Source of the DNA: a virus
IMG/VR virus record: IMGVR_UViG_3300031758_000285
Span: 1-34,232 of that record
Strand: one strand, 5' to 3'
DNA length: 34,232 nt
Shown here in pieces: positions 15,141 through 24,400 of this stretch (within the stretch, counting starts at the first letter, position 1; each line of letters begins with the position of its first letter). Under the pieces are notes generated by a model. That model worked only from the letters and a program-made list of their open reading frames with translations. It was not told where the DNA came from and ran no database searches. The position numbers and the translations under genes were made by a program.

Positions 15141-15868
15141 TAGAATATCCTGGGTTGTGTTGATACTGCTTGCACACCAGCAATCTGCTGTTGAGGCATC
15201 AATTGATTAGATGAATATCCAGGTGCCAACATCTGTTGATTCAACATCTGTTGGTATTCTTCTTGAGTCATTGGTTGACCAGTCAAAGGATTGGTGTATG
15301 ATGCCATTGATTCCATGGGCAAACTATGAATGTAATTTAGTTGATTAGTTTGGCTTGACTCTATTGGTTGTCCAGTCAAAGTATTTGTCAAAGGTTGCAT
15401 GGATGGTGGTGCCATTAAACTATAAGAATAATTAGAATTAGGAATATATGGTTTGCCTAATCCTGGTGTCAACATATTTGTATTATTATTAGAATTAATA
15501 TTACCAAATTGTGCTTGGTAATCTTCCGGAGACATCTGTTGACCAGTTATAGGATTGGTCGGCACAGATTCTACAGGCGCCATAGATTGACTCTGTTGAT
15601 TGTTAATTACAGGTCTAGTTAAACGTGGCGCTATCATATTACTAGGCATGTTAGTCATAGCAGGCATCTGCGTCATGCGTTGTTGATTGATCTGTTGCGC
15701 ACGTGTTAATACACCAGCAGGTAATCTATTTGCTACATTAGCTGCTGCAGGCGGACGTGGCATACGTGGTATGCGTTGATTAGTTAAAAACCTAGGTCTA
15801 TTTCTTGTTTGACTCAACGGTGTAGGTGTGGTCATGGCTGTGTTGCTCATTAAATTATCGTATGGCAT
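15140..15868 (-). CDS. Gln/Asn/Pro/Met-rich repeat protein
   Basis: 242 aa, SD AAGGAAAC before the ATG. Low-complexity throughout and probably disordered, with a basic Pro-rich part near residues 22-60. Three copies of a short unit occur: TNPITGQQMSPEDYQ (104-118), TNTLTGQP (161-168) and TNPLTGQPMTQEEYQ (192-206). It lies between two putative internal virion proteins and overlaps the 74-aa gene by one base. The composition suggests a flexible virion linker or binding-repeat protein; no family recognised. Confidence 0.68.
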   Translation of the reverse strand: MPYDNLMSNTAMTTPTPLSQTRNRPRFLTNQRIPRMPRPPAAANVANRLPAGVLTRAQQINQQRMTQMPAMTNMPSNMIAPRLTRPVINNQQSQSMAPVESVPTNPITGQQMSPEDYQAQFGNINSNNNTNMLTPGLGKPYIPNSNYSYSLMAPPSMQPLTNTLTGQPIESSQTNQLNYIHSLPMESMASYTNPLTGQPMTQEEYQQMLNQQMLAPGYSSNQLMPQQQIAGVQAVSTQPRIF

Positions 15869-15879
15869 TATTGTTTCCT

Positions 15880-17280
15880 TTAACCGTAAAGGTCTGCGAG
15901 ATTGTCAAAGTTGTTGTTTTCTGTGCTGGCATAGTCATAAACTGGAAAATTAAATTCTGGTACTGTGGTACCTTCTGCATAATCATATTCACTGCCAGCA
16001 CCAGGCACTTGATCACTGGGATTGTAACCACCCGCAGCGTTATCATAGCCTGCACCTCCACCGGCAACAGCATCAGGACCATATACTGCTTGATAATCAC
16101 CTGCCTCGTTTCTAACATAATAGGAGCCATTGGGACTGATCACTGTGCCATCGCTGTAGTACTTGTAACCATAGGCTTCATCGTCGGGTCCCGCGGTATT
16201 GGGTATTTCTGTGACACCTGCAGGTGGAGTAGGTCCACCACCAAATACATTTCGTAGGGCATTACCCAAGGCACCTGCTACACCACCGGCACCGCCTACG
16301 CCTCCGCTGAGTATCCTTTGCAGGCCTGCTGTGACATTGCCACCGCCTGCTACTGCGCCACCCAAACTTAACAGTGATTGCAAGTTGGTGGGCACATCTA
16401 TGTTGCTGGCTGAGAACTGTGGTCCCAATATGCCAGCAGCTTTGCCATACTGTCCAAGTCCGGTAAAACCAAAACCCAAACGATCTTGATAGGCCTGGCG
16501 AGCAGCATCCAATTCTGCTTGGCGCTGTGCCTGCAGTTGCTCGCCCACTGCCTGTTGTGTGGTTCCTGGTGCCAACTGTGCTTTTTGTAATTCTGCGGTT
16601 AATTGTGCGCCTGTGGCTGCTTGACTGCCTAATGTATTGGCAGCTGACTGGCGTGCTTGGAAGTCGTTGGCTCCGGCCTGTACAGCTGCTTGATATGCTG
16701 CATTATAGGCCGCTGACCGATTCTTGGCTTCTATATCGGCCAAGTTCTCTGCCAGTCGCTGCCCTGACTCCACGCCCAATGCTGTGGCACCCACGCCTGT
16801 CAGTCCGCCTCTGCGTGCTGCCATACTGACGGCAGGTGCTACCTGTTCTTGATATTCTCTCTGTAAAGCACGTTGTTGTTGTTGTATTGAAGCATCAAGA
16901 TAAGGATTCTGATATGAACCCAGCACTGATTGGCTCACGCCTTGGCCTATCTGGCCTTGTGCTATCCTACCCAGGATATCTTGGCTGGTTCCCAGTCCTG
17001 CTTGCAGTCCTGTGCCAGTGCCTAGGCCGGACTGTGCTAATTGTTGTTGGCCTCCAGTGGCGCCTAACTGTGCTTGCAGGCCTGCCATTCTGGTGGGATC
17101 CATTGCGGCTTGATAATCGCCTTGATATGGGCCAGCAGCCATATACTTTTGTAGTTCGCTGCCCAGCAGGGGTTGTATCTGACCTAGGTTTTGCACCTGC
17201 ATTTGACCCGCACGGAATGCTGGGTTAGCACTCAGATAGTTTGTCAAACTTGAACTTTGTAACCAATCACTTATTGCCAT
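15880..17280 (-). CDS. Putative virion protein of the NPYLD / Ala-Gln-rich type
   Basis: 466 aa, SD GAGG before the ATG. The first 270 residues are helical and rich in Gln, Ala and Gly; YQNPYLDASIQQQQRALQRE followed by a Gly-rich AARRGGLTGVGATA element matches a pattern common in podovirus structural proteins of unclear role (often YxNPY..., then GAxGGSR). Residues about 300-350 are Gly-rich (GGVGGAGGVAGALG), and the end is acidic and Tyr/Asn/Gly-rich. Following the fibre and nozzle genes, it is probably an internal or tail-end component. Confidence 0.65.
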   Translation of the reverse strand: MAISDWLQSSSLTNYLSANPAFRAGQMQVQNLGQIQPLLGSELQKYMAAGPYQGDYQAAMDPTRMAGLQAQLGATGGQQQLAQSGLGTGTGLQAGLGTSQDILGRIAQGQIGQGVSQSVLGSYQNPYLDASIQQQQRALQREYQEQVAPAVSMAARRGGLTGVGATALGVESGQRLAENLADIEAKNRSAAYNAAYQAAVQAGANDFQARQSAANTLGSQAATGAQLTAELQKAQLAPGTTQQAVGEQLQAQRQAELDAARQAYQDRLGFGFTGLGQYGKAAGILGPQFSASNIDVPTNLQSLLSLGGAVAGGGNVTAGLQRILSGGVGGAGGVAGALGNALRNVFGGGPTPPAGVTEIPNTAGPDDEAYGYKYYSDGTVISPNGSYYVRNEAGDYQAVYGPDAVAGGGAGYDNAAGGYNPSDQVPGAGSEYDYAEGTTVPEFNFPVYDYASTENNNFDNLADLYG

Positions 17281-17300
17281 AATAGTACCTCATCTTATAT

Positions 17301-18515
17301 TTATTGATAGTATGGAATGTAGGCGTTGGCCCCATTCAATACAATGCGAACATAGCCTACTACACTGCTAGTGTTTGCAGGTGTGCCAGTTTGGGTGTAT
17401 GAAATATCCCCACTGATATTAGCATTGGCCAACACAAATAGATTGCCTGTTTCTACATAAGTGTCGGCAATAACGTTGCCGTTGACATCAACACCATTAC
17501 AAAACACTGTGCCTGCTGATACATCCAAAGGAGATCCTGATACACCATTGGTAAAACCTAAACTGTCTGGCGGAGTTGTATAGGTAAAATTAACCTCGCC
17601 AAACTGTAACACTGCATTACTAGATCCAACACTAGGGGTAACTAAAACACTGTTATTGGCATATCTTATGATAATTTCGCGTGTGGGCAACTGAAATACA
17701 GCACCTTGACCGTTGCGATATCTAATGGGAAAAGATACAGTATCCTGATCTTGATCCTGTGCTTGATTAGCACGATCACCAAATATTACAATTTCACCTT
17801 TGAAACCAACTGTTGATTGTTGTATTACCAAATTACTCAGTGTGCTGGTCACAGAATTGCCGCCTACATTAGCATTCGCGCCTATACGTATACTGTTATT
17901 AACAAAAGTGTTGGCTGAATCTGTATTTGCCACTGCAAATGATACGTTGGTCAAACCATCAGTTGCATCTAAAGATATGGTAACGTTACTGATATTGAAA
18001 ACTGCATTGCTAGTCAATGGATAGGTAAAAACACCAGGACTGGCTGTAACAGCAATAGTAGTGACATCGCTGACTGCGGTGATGAGATCTAGGTCAATGA
18101 CTTGTTCTACAGTGCTGGTAGCATATCCATTAGGTGCAGTGGTGTCAACGGCAAATGCTATCTGCCTACCTCCCAAGACCTGATAATTTAGATTGCGTGT
18201 AGAACCAAACCCTTGATTGGTTTCAAAATACACATAGTCTGCAGGATTTGAACTCCACACACTGCTGTTGCTGTTGTATGTGGCAAAGAAAGCACGATTG
18301 GCCTGTGTGTTGCTAAAGTCAAGACCAGATGCAGAATTGGCATAGGCTATGGCCAAGTATCTATTGAGATATCCACCCGAGAAGTTTGATGTGTCATCGG
18401 TGTTTAGTATGACATTGGCGCCAGGCTGTTGACTGGCCAAATAGAGATTGAGCTGCTCTAGGTAGTAAGCCAGATCCTGATCTTGTATTTCTGGTACCTG
18501 TGGTATGGATGCCAT
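17301..18515 (-). CDS. Tail fibre or neck-type structural protein
   Basis: 404 aa. The N-terminal domain (about 20-130) has the pattern RYLAIAYANSASGLDFS, then SSNPADYVYFETNQGFG and YQVLGGRQIAFAVDTTAPN, which recurs at the base of fibre and tail proteins in many environmental phages and probably serves as the virion-attachment module. The rest is Asn/Thr/Val-rich beta sequence with a compact C-terminus (VGYVRIVLNG). The ATG overlaps the stop of the nozzle-like gene (TAATG). It may be a short fibre or a collar protein. Confidence 0.72.
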   Translation of the reverse strand: MASIPQVPEIQDQDLAYYLEQLNLYLASQQPGANVILNTDDTSNFSGGYLNRYLAIAYANSASGLDFSNTQANRAFFATYNSNSSVWSSNPADYVYFETNQGFGSTRNLNYQVLGGRQIAFAVDTTAPNGYATSTVEQVIDLDLITAVSDVTTIAVTASPGVFTYPLTSNAVFNISNVTISLDATDGLTNVSFAVANTDSANTFVNNSIRIGANANVGGNSVTSTLSNLVIQQSTVGFKGEIVIFGDRANQAQDQDQDTVSFPIRYRNGQGAVFQLPTREIIIRYANNSVLVTPSVGSSNAVLQFGEVNFTYTTPPDSLGFTNGVSGSPLDVSAGTVFCNGVDVNGNVIADTYVETGNLFVLANANISGDISYTQTGTPANTSSVVGYVRIVLNGANAYIPYYQ

Positions 18516-20134
18516 TAGCCTGTTAGTCCTAGGATTTCTACATCTATGTTCATACTGTTGAAACTGTGATACACTTGATCACTGGTAACAATCTGTATAG
18601 CAACAAAACGACCCGGTTGATACTGGTCAATCTTATAGTTTATGGTGGTATAAAATTCACCAGTGTAACTAGTATTGGCAAAGTCTGGCTGGGTGACAAA
18701 AGGTAAGTCGCTGGCTATCATACTAAAAGTTGCCACAGTGTTGCCGTAGAATATAGGAAACAAACTGTTGATTTTCTTAATCACGCTGGAGTTTGATCCT
18801 TCTTGTTCAAAGTCATAGACCTTGCTTAGAGTGGTAGTGATATTAGCAGTGCCAAGATAACTGAAGCCTGTGTCGTGTACATACAATACATTGCCATATT
18901 GCGTATGCACACGATTGTAAGCACTGGTATAACCAGTGAATGGCCTATTTACACCATTGTTGCCATAGCTGCCACCATAGTATGCATCTTTACATTCGGG
19001 CACATCAATCTGCGTAAATGTGTTGGTCTGCAGATTCAAGATCACTGCTTCATTGCAGGGTCCTGCGGAGTTTTTGTTGGGATAATACCAAACTACCTCA
19101 TTATAATATCTATTGTAGATGCCAAACACATTATAAGCATAAGTGGTGTTCAAGCGTTGTTGGAAGAAGTAGTTACGGTATGTGTTGGCAGCCAAACTGG
19201 TAAAACCCAGTGTTGAACCATTGGTAACACAGATATCATCAGTGGTTATAAAGTAAGTGCGGCCATCCACGTACACTGCGGACCTAGCAGTCAGTAGGCC
19301 ACGCACACTACTCAATGGCGATACTTGTATCCTTGCTGTAGATTGGTTCTCGGTCAGTTGGAAACACTGATTGGTAGTGAATGCCAACAAGCTGTCTCTG
19401 CTGGGTATTAATCCAACCACAGGTTCATCCACAGGCAGTTCCACTATCTGACCAAACTGTTCTGCATTGATGGCACTGGGAGTGAATGTTTCAGGTGGTA
19501 TAGCAGGATCAATGTTGTTGCTGGCAGACGATACTTTGATAAAGTTAGGCTGATATGTTATGACATTGCTTGACGTGTCCAACAATTTAATATTGCCCAC
19601 AAATATTTTATTAAATGCTGTGGCTACCACAGTGCCACTGGTAACGGTATTGCTGTTGGCCACGTCCCAGTTGGGCAGGCTCTGTAGATTGTAGTTGGTG
19701 TATTCGCTGGCATACTTGGGTGTGATTTCGCCGTTGGTCAGAATAATGATTGAACCACCACCTAACTGAGCACTTGACCATTTGGTGGTATTACCGATGG
19801 CAGCATTACTAAACACATTTACATAGGTGTTGGCCATCTGCGTTGATATGGCAGTAGCAGTATTGGGTGCTGTATTGACTATGCTACGGAATGCTGCACC
19901 TGCCAAGGCTGACACAATAAATCTTGAATCACCTGGTGGATTCCACGCTGTTAATAAATCAGGATCGGTGATAGGCATGGATATCACTTCTGTCTCGTGG
20001 CCGCCTATCTTCTGCATTGCACGATTCTGGCCGCGATAGTTTATGGCGGCAACATATTCATTTATTTTGTGTTCGTGCGGGCTTACGTCAGGTACCTGAC
20101 CACCTTCGGTATCACGATATTTGACCACGCTCAT
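18515..20134 (-). CDS. Tail nozzle / tail tubular protein B-like
   Basis: 539 aa. Repeated beta-propeller-like strands and short signatures such as RYYNEVVWYYPN and AVILNLQTNTFTQIDV match the style of podovirus nozzle or tail-tube B proteins (T7 gp12 / P22 gp10 type), which hang below the adaptor ring and form the DNA exit tube. There is no signal or membrane segment. In this window it is separated from the adaptor gene by the fibres. The family call is by pattern and position only. Confidence 0.62.
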   Translation of the reverse strand: MSVVKYRDTEGGQVPDVSPHEHKINEYVAAINYRGQNRAMQKIGGHETEVISMPITDPDLLTAWNPPGDSRFIVSALAGAAFRSIVNTAPNTATAISTQMANTYVNVFSNAAIGNTTKWSSAQLGGGSIIILTNGEITPKYASEYTNYNLQSLPNWDVANSNTVTSGTVVATAFNKIFVGNIKLLDTSSNVITYQPNFIKVSSASNNIDPAIPPETFTPSAINAEQFGQIVELPVDEPVVGLIPSRDSLLAFTTNQCFQLTENQSTARIQVSPLSSVRGLLTARSAVYVDGRTYFITTDDICVTNGSTLGFTSLAANTYRNYFFQQRLNTTYAYNVFGIYNRYYNEVVWYYPNKNSAGPCNEAVILNLQTNTFTQIDVPECKDAYYGGSYGNNGVNRPFTGYTSAYNRVHTQYGNVLYVHDTGFSYLGTANITTTLSKVYDFEQEGSNSSVIKKINSLFPIFYGNTVATFSMIASDLPFVTQPDFANTSYTGEFYTTINYKIDQYQPGRFVAIQIVTSDQVYHSFNSMNIDVEILGLTG

Positions 20135-20137
20135 AAT

Positions 20138-20305
20138 TTATTTTCTCTTGTTGCGATCTGGACCACGATGTTTTTCAGTGGTGCCTTTAGGTTTAACTGC
20201 TTCTGGCAGTCTGCCAAAGTTTTTGGTTTCTGCAGCAAACTTTTTGGCTACTTCAGGTTCTTTAGCAAACAGATAACGTTGCTGTGCTTTTGATTTAAAT
20301 GGCAT
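20138..20305 (-). CDS. 55-aa KSKAQQRYLFA-type phage protein
   Basis: Short gene between the nozzle-like and one-helix genes, with a strong SD (AAGGAG) 7 nt before the ATG at 20305. It reads MPFKSKAQQRYLFA, a Lys/Ala/Glu helix (KEPEVAKKFAAETKNF), then a basic tail ending DRNKRK. The N-terminal KSKAQQRYLFA block is widespread in small phage proteins of unknown function. Highly basic (many Lys/Arg over 55 residues), so it may bind nucleic acid or an acidic virion partner. Confidence 0.85.
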   Translation of the reverse strand: MPFKSKAQQRYLFAKEPEVAKKFAAETKNFGRLPEAVKPKGTTEKHRGPDRNKRK

Positions 20306-20309
20306 ACAA

Positions 20310-20513
20310 TTACTCCTTGAATTTGATCCTGGGTGGCCATAATTCTATGGCTTCAATTTCATTACCTCTGCGTCCAATAATGCGTAGTCCGCACCAGACA
20401 CCAGCAATGAAAGTCATGGCAGTCATAAAAACTACTATGACAAATAATACTTCTACGGTGATGGCCAACCAATTGGGCAGTGTTTTTACAAAAGTAGCTA
20501 TAGATTCTAACAT
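20310..20513 (-). CDS. Small single-helix membrane protein
   Basis: 67 aa with one hydrophobic span (about residues 15-43, WLAITVEVLFVIVVFMTAMT and on) and a charged C-terminus (RRGNEIEAIELWPPRIKFKE). Size and topology fit a holin-like or spanin-like lysis protein, or an unrelated small inner-membrane protein. No endolysin gene is recognised beside it, so a lysis role is only a possibility. It ends 4 bp before the 55-aa gene. Confidence 0.65.
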   Translation of the reverse strand: MLESIATFVKTLPNWLAITVEVLFVIVVFMTAMTFIAGVWCGLRIIGRRGNEIEAIELWPPRIKFKE

Positions 20514-20522
20514 TTTATTTTC

Positions 20523-21428
20523 TCAGAAAAAAGTAATGCTGCCTGATTGCGTAAACTTATATTCACGATATCCACCTGCCACAGTCACTGTAGGTGATCC
20601 AGTGGTGCTGGCTTCTGGATAGCTGTCGGGATATCTAAGCATGACCAAGCCTGATCCGCCAGCGCCACCGCTGCCTGCACCAGCACCGGTGCCACCACCA
20701 CCTCCACCTGAACCAGTATTGTTAGTAGCATCCTGACCATTTGCGCCTTGTCGGCCTCCGTTACCTGCACCACCGCCACCACCTAAACCAGCGGTGCCAT
20801 TATAGTTACCTCCGCCGCCACCGCCAGCGTATGCTGTATTGTCCCAATCGGGGATGGATACTGCAGAGCCACCAGGTCCTGATGTCTGTGCTGGAGTAGG
20901 AGATACCACGCCCGCAGTACCAGCACTGCCTGCACCACCGCCACCGCCTGAAGCATCGTTTGTGAAGGGACTGTTGTTGGTACCTGATCCGCCTGGGTTG
21001 CCCTGGCTGGGACTGGTGGGAGGTGAGTTACCTGATCCCCCAGCATTGGTAGCGGGAAATATAGCACCTGTTGCGCTGGCTCCGCCGCCGGAACCTCCGG
21101 GCAAGCCTGCTCTGAATCCCACAGCTGAACTGCCGCCACCGCCACCACCTGTGGATTCTACCAGTGCGCCAAATGATGTGGGGTTGCCGCTGTTTCTTGA
21201 TGAGGTACTTAAGGTAGCTGTAGCACCAGCGCCTAAAGTAATGGTATAAGCAGTGCCAGTGGTAATAGTAGCATTGCCGGTGCGATATCCACCTGCGCCT
21301 CCGCCACCTCCGCCGTTGTAGCCACCTGCGCCTCCACCACCTATCACTAGATATTGCACTAGGAATGTAAAAGATGTGCCAGGAGACACAAAATTAGCAT
21401 TAATTATGCTGGCCCCAGAGATATTCAC
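20523..21428 (-). CDS. Glycine-rich tail adhesin
   Basis: 301 aa, GTG start overlapping the fibre stop (TAGTG). The N-terminus (SFTFLVQYLVIGGGGAGGYN) starts a body of many poly-Gly tracts joined by short variable segments, and the C-terminus is a small beta domain (VTVAGGYREYKFTQSGSITF). Poly-Gly sandwiches of this kind occur in tail-tip adhesins such as gp38 of T-even phages, where the segments between Gly runs contact the receptor. It follows the long fibre gene, so it may cap it or form a separate receptor-binding tip. Confidence 0.78.
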   Translation of the reverse strand: MNISGASIINANFVSPGTSFTFLVQYLVIGGGGAGGYNGGGGGGAGGYRTGNATITTGTAYTITLGAGATATLSTSSRNSGNPTSFGALVESTGGGGGGSSAVGFRAGLPGGSGGGASATGAIFPATNAGGSGNSPPTSPSQGNPGGSGTNNSPFTNDASGGGGGAGSAGTAGVVSPTPAQTSGPGGSAVSIPDWDNTAYAGGGGGGNYNGTAGLGGGGGAGNGGRQGANGQDATNNTGSGGGGGGTGAGAGSGGAGGSGLVMLRYPDSYPEASTTGSPTVTVAGGYREYKFTQSGSITFF

Positions 21429-24400
21429 TATGCAAACCTTTGCTGGGTGGCCAACACTGTGTAGGTATTGGCTGCTGTTTTCACTATGGTATATTCATAC
21501 TGCATAGTGCTGTTGGCATTGGCTGCAGTAGGTGCTGTGGCATTTAACCATTTAGGTGTTACATTGCTGCCATCAATGGTATAATTCACAGGCAAATATG
21601 CTGTGGCGCCATTGGTGTTCAACAATCTCACAGTGATGGTGTCACCTGTGCCCAGTGAATTGTTGAATGTTATAGAACTGTTACCGCGGAAGTTGATGTT
21701 GGCATTGGCAGTGGCATTGGCATTGTAGAACAAGATGCCCTGCGTGATGATGTCATAATTGATGTTGCCTGTGATGCCTGTGCCTGTAATGTTGGCACGT
21801 TCAAGAAATGATCCAATATCTAACAGCGTGGTAGTGGCATCATAGGTAATGCCACTGGTTCCTTCAAAACTTCCGTTGGCATTGTATTGCAATTGTCCCG
21901 TGGTTCCACCAGGCACTGTGGTGCCACTACTTCCATTAGTAACAACAGTGCGTGACACAGCCAAAGTTGTGACTACACCGTTGCTGAGTCCATTGGTTAT
22001 ATTGGCCGATACCAAACTGTTGGTAGGCAGGAATCCAGGAATTAAACTGGTGAATCTCACAGTGTCACTGTCAAAGGCCGTGGCTGACCAATCAGGCAAA
22101 GTTTCTGTGTTGGCTATGCCTGTGACAATGTTGCTGATGTTGCTGTTGAATGCAGGACTGTATTGGAAGGTAGCGCTGGAAACCGGATCTGTAAATGTTA
22201 TGGTATCTTGAACTGCATTAGCACCATCTGTTACACTTAAACTTATTGTGCCTGCTATGGGCAGTGATACTGTTGCAACAGTAAATGCACCTGATATGTC
22301 GCCACCGCTGTTGGTATCTATCACAGTGATTCTGCTGTTGGCATAACTTGCAGTGTATGTAGGTCTGTTGGCTACTATTAGATTACCTAAATCTGTGGCC
22401 GCTACATTGGCATCGGCTCCAGACGAGGGCGTGAATGTAATGGTATTGGCACCATATGTGGGATCAGCAGGCAATCCAATGCTGTAGATACCCTGTGAAT
22501 TATATGGAATACGTTCAACTTCTGCAGTGCTGACAAATATTGCAGCGTTGCTGCTTCTAGCATAACCTCCCAGCGTGCCTGTGCGTCCTGTGGTAGTATC
22601 CGCTATCCATATGTTGGCATTGCTGTCACTGGTTCGCCAAATACCTGCACCTGAGGCAAACCACGTGTTGCCAATAAACTGCATAGAACCATTTTGAATA
22701 CTGAGGTTGGCCACTGAAGACTGCGTGACCCAATTACCTGATACCGTAGGATCGCCATTACACCAATAGATGGTGCTGGCCGAACCGCCTGAAATACGAT
22801 AAATGCCATTGCTGACACCGTTGTATGCCATAGCACCTGGGAAACTACCAAAAGTTAATACTCCTACTCTGGTCCAGTTGGCGCCATTGTCTGTGCTGTA
22901 GAACAAGCCACCATTACCTATGGCTAACCAACGTGTGCCATCCCATAACAGACCACGTACAGCACTGGGATTGGTAGTGCTGCCGGTAAATGTTGTACCA
23001 TTGGTGCTGAACCAAGCTTTGGCATCATCACCTGCTGCCATAAACACACCATTACCATAAGCAGCAGCATAAAGCAGTCCAGAGGCAGTTTCTGTTGCTG
23101 CTGTCCAGGTGCCAGTGGGTATGCCGTTGGCGTTGTTGTTATATTGAATTACCCCGCCAGATGCTACACGTATCCATGTAGGCGTGCCTGAGACATTACC
23201 AAAAGCTAAACCAAATGTGGTAGCAGGAGGACTACTGCCCAAAGTTGCCCAGGTAGTGCCGCCATTGATGCTGTATTCGTTGTCTGTTATAAACACGCCT
23301 GTGTCGCTGACAGCAGCTTTTTCACCACCGGCTGTGGTATAACGTGTCCAACTGGTGCCTGAAACATTGCCATTGCCCTGTGAATAGTCGCTGGAGAAGG
23401 TGTAGTTGACAAATTCATCTGTTACTGCGCCGTTGCTGGTTAATCCTGAGAATGTGAAATCTGCCTCTGCAGGTGTAATGGGTATTGATATATCGGTCAA
23501 CTGCGAACCATTACCTATAAAGTAATTGGCCTGTACGTTAGCTGTTGTAGTAACATTGGATGTCAAGACCTGAAGGAAATTAGCTACGTTAGCGTTGCTG
23601 TATGATGATGCTCCACCTAAGTTTACTGCTGTGCCATTGGCATAGTTGACTGCAAAAATATTACCAGGTAGACTTAGATTACCAGCACTGTCAAAAGTCC
23701 AAGTATAGATATTAGTTGTTATTGTAGTATTACTATTACCGATACCAACAAATTTATTAGCTGTGACATTAGCTGTTGTAGTTACGTTACCTGTGGTAGT
23801 TATTTCAACATTTGAATTGCTGGCCAAATATGCGGCCACATTGGCATTGCTGTAAGGCGAACTTATGCCAGTCAGTTGACTACCATTACCTAGGAAATAT
23901 CCTGCGGTGATGTTGCCCGTGGTAGTAATTGTGTTGCTGCCAAATCCATTAGCAAGGAAATTGCTGACATTGGCATTGCCATAAGCTCCAACAATGTTGC
24001 TGGCCTGTATACCGGACAAGAAATATCCATTGCCAAAATAGTATGCAGCTGTGACATTGCTGGTAAATGCTGCGTTGTTGCCGGCAACTGTTTCATTGAC
24101 TGTAATATTGCCGCCATTAAAATTATTAGCACTAACATCTTCTGAAGCAGTGAAATTTTCTGCGTTGATATTAAATGCGTTGATATCAAATGTTACTGTG
24201 ACATAGTTAGCAGTGACGGTTTCTGTTGCTGTGACATAGTTAGCAGTAATGTCATTGGTTATAGTAACATTATTGGCTTGTATGGTTTCAGTGATGTTTA
24301 TATTGTTAGCGGATACAGTTTCAACAAACTGGGCATTACCGCCATATATTTGGTCTACATTCAAATCAAATACCACTGTTGCATAATTTGCTGTTATACT

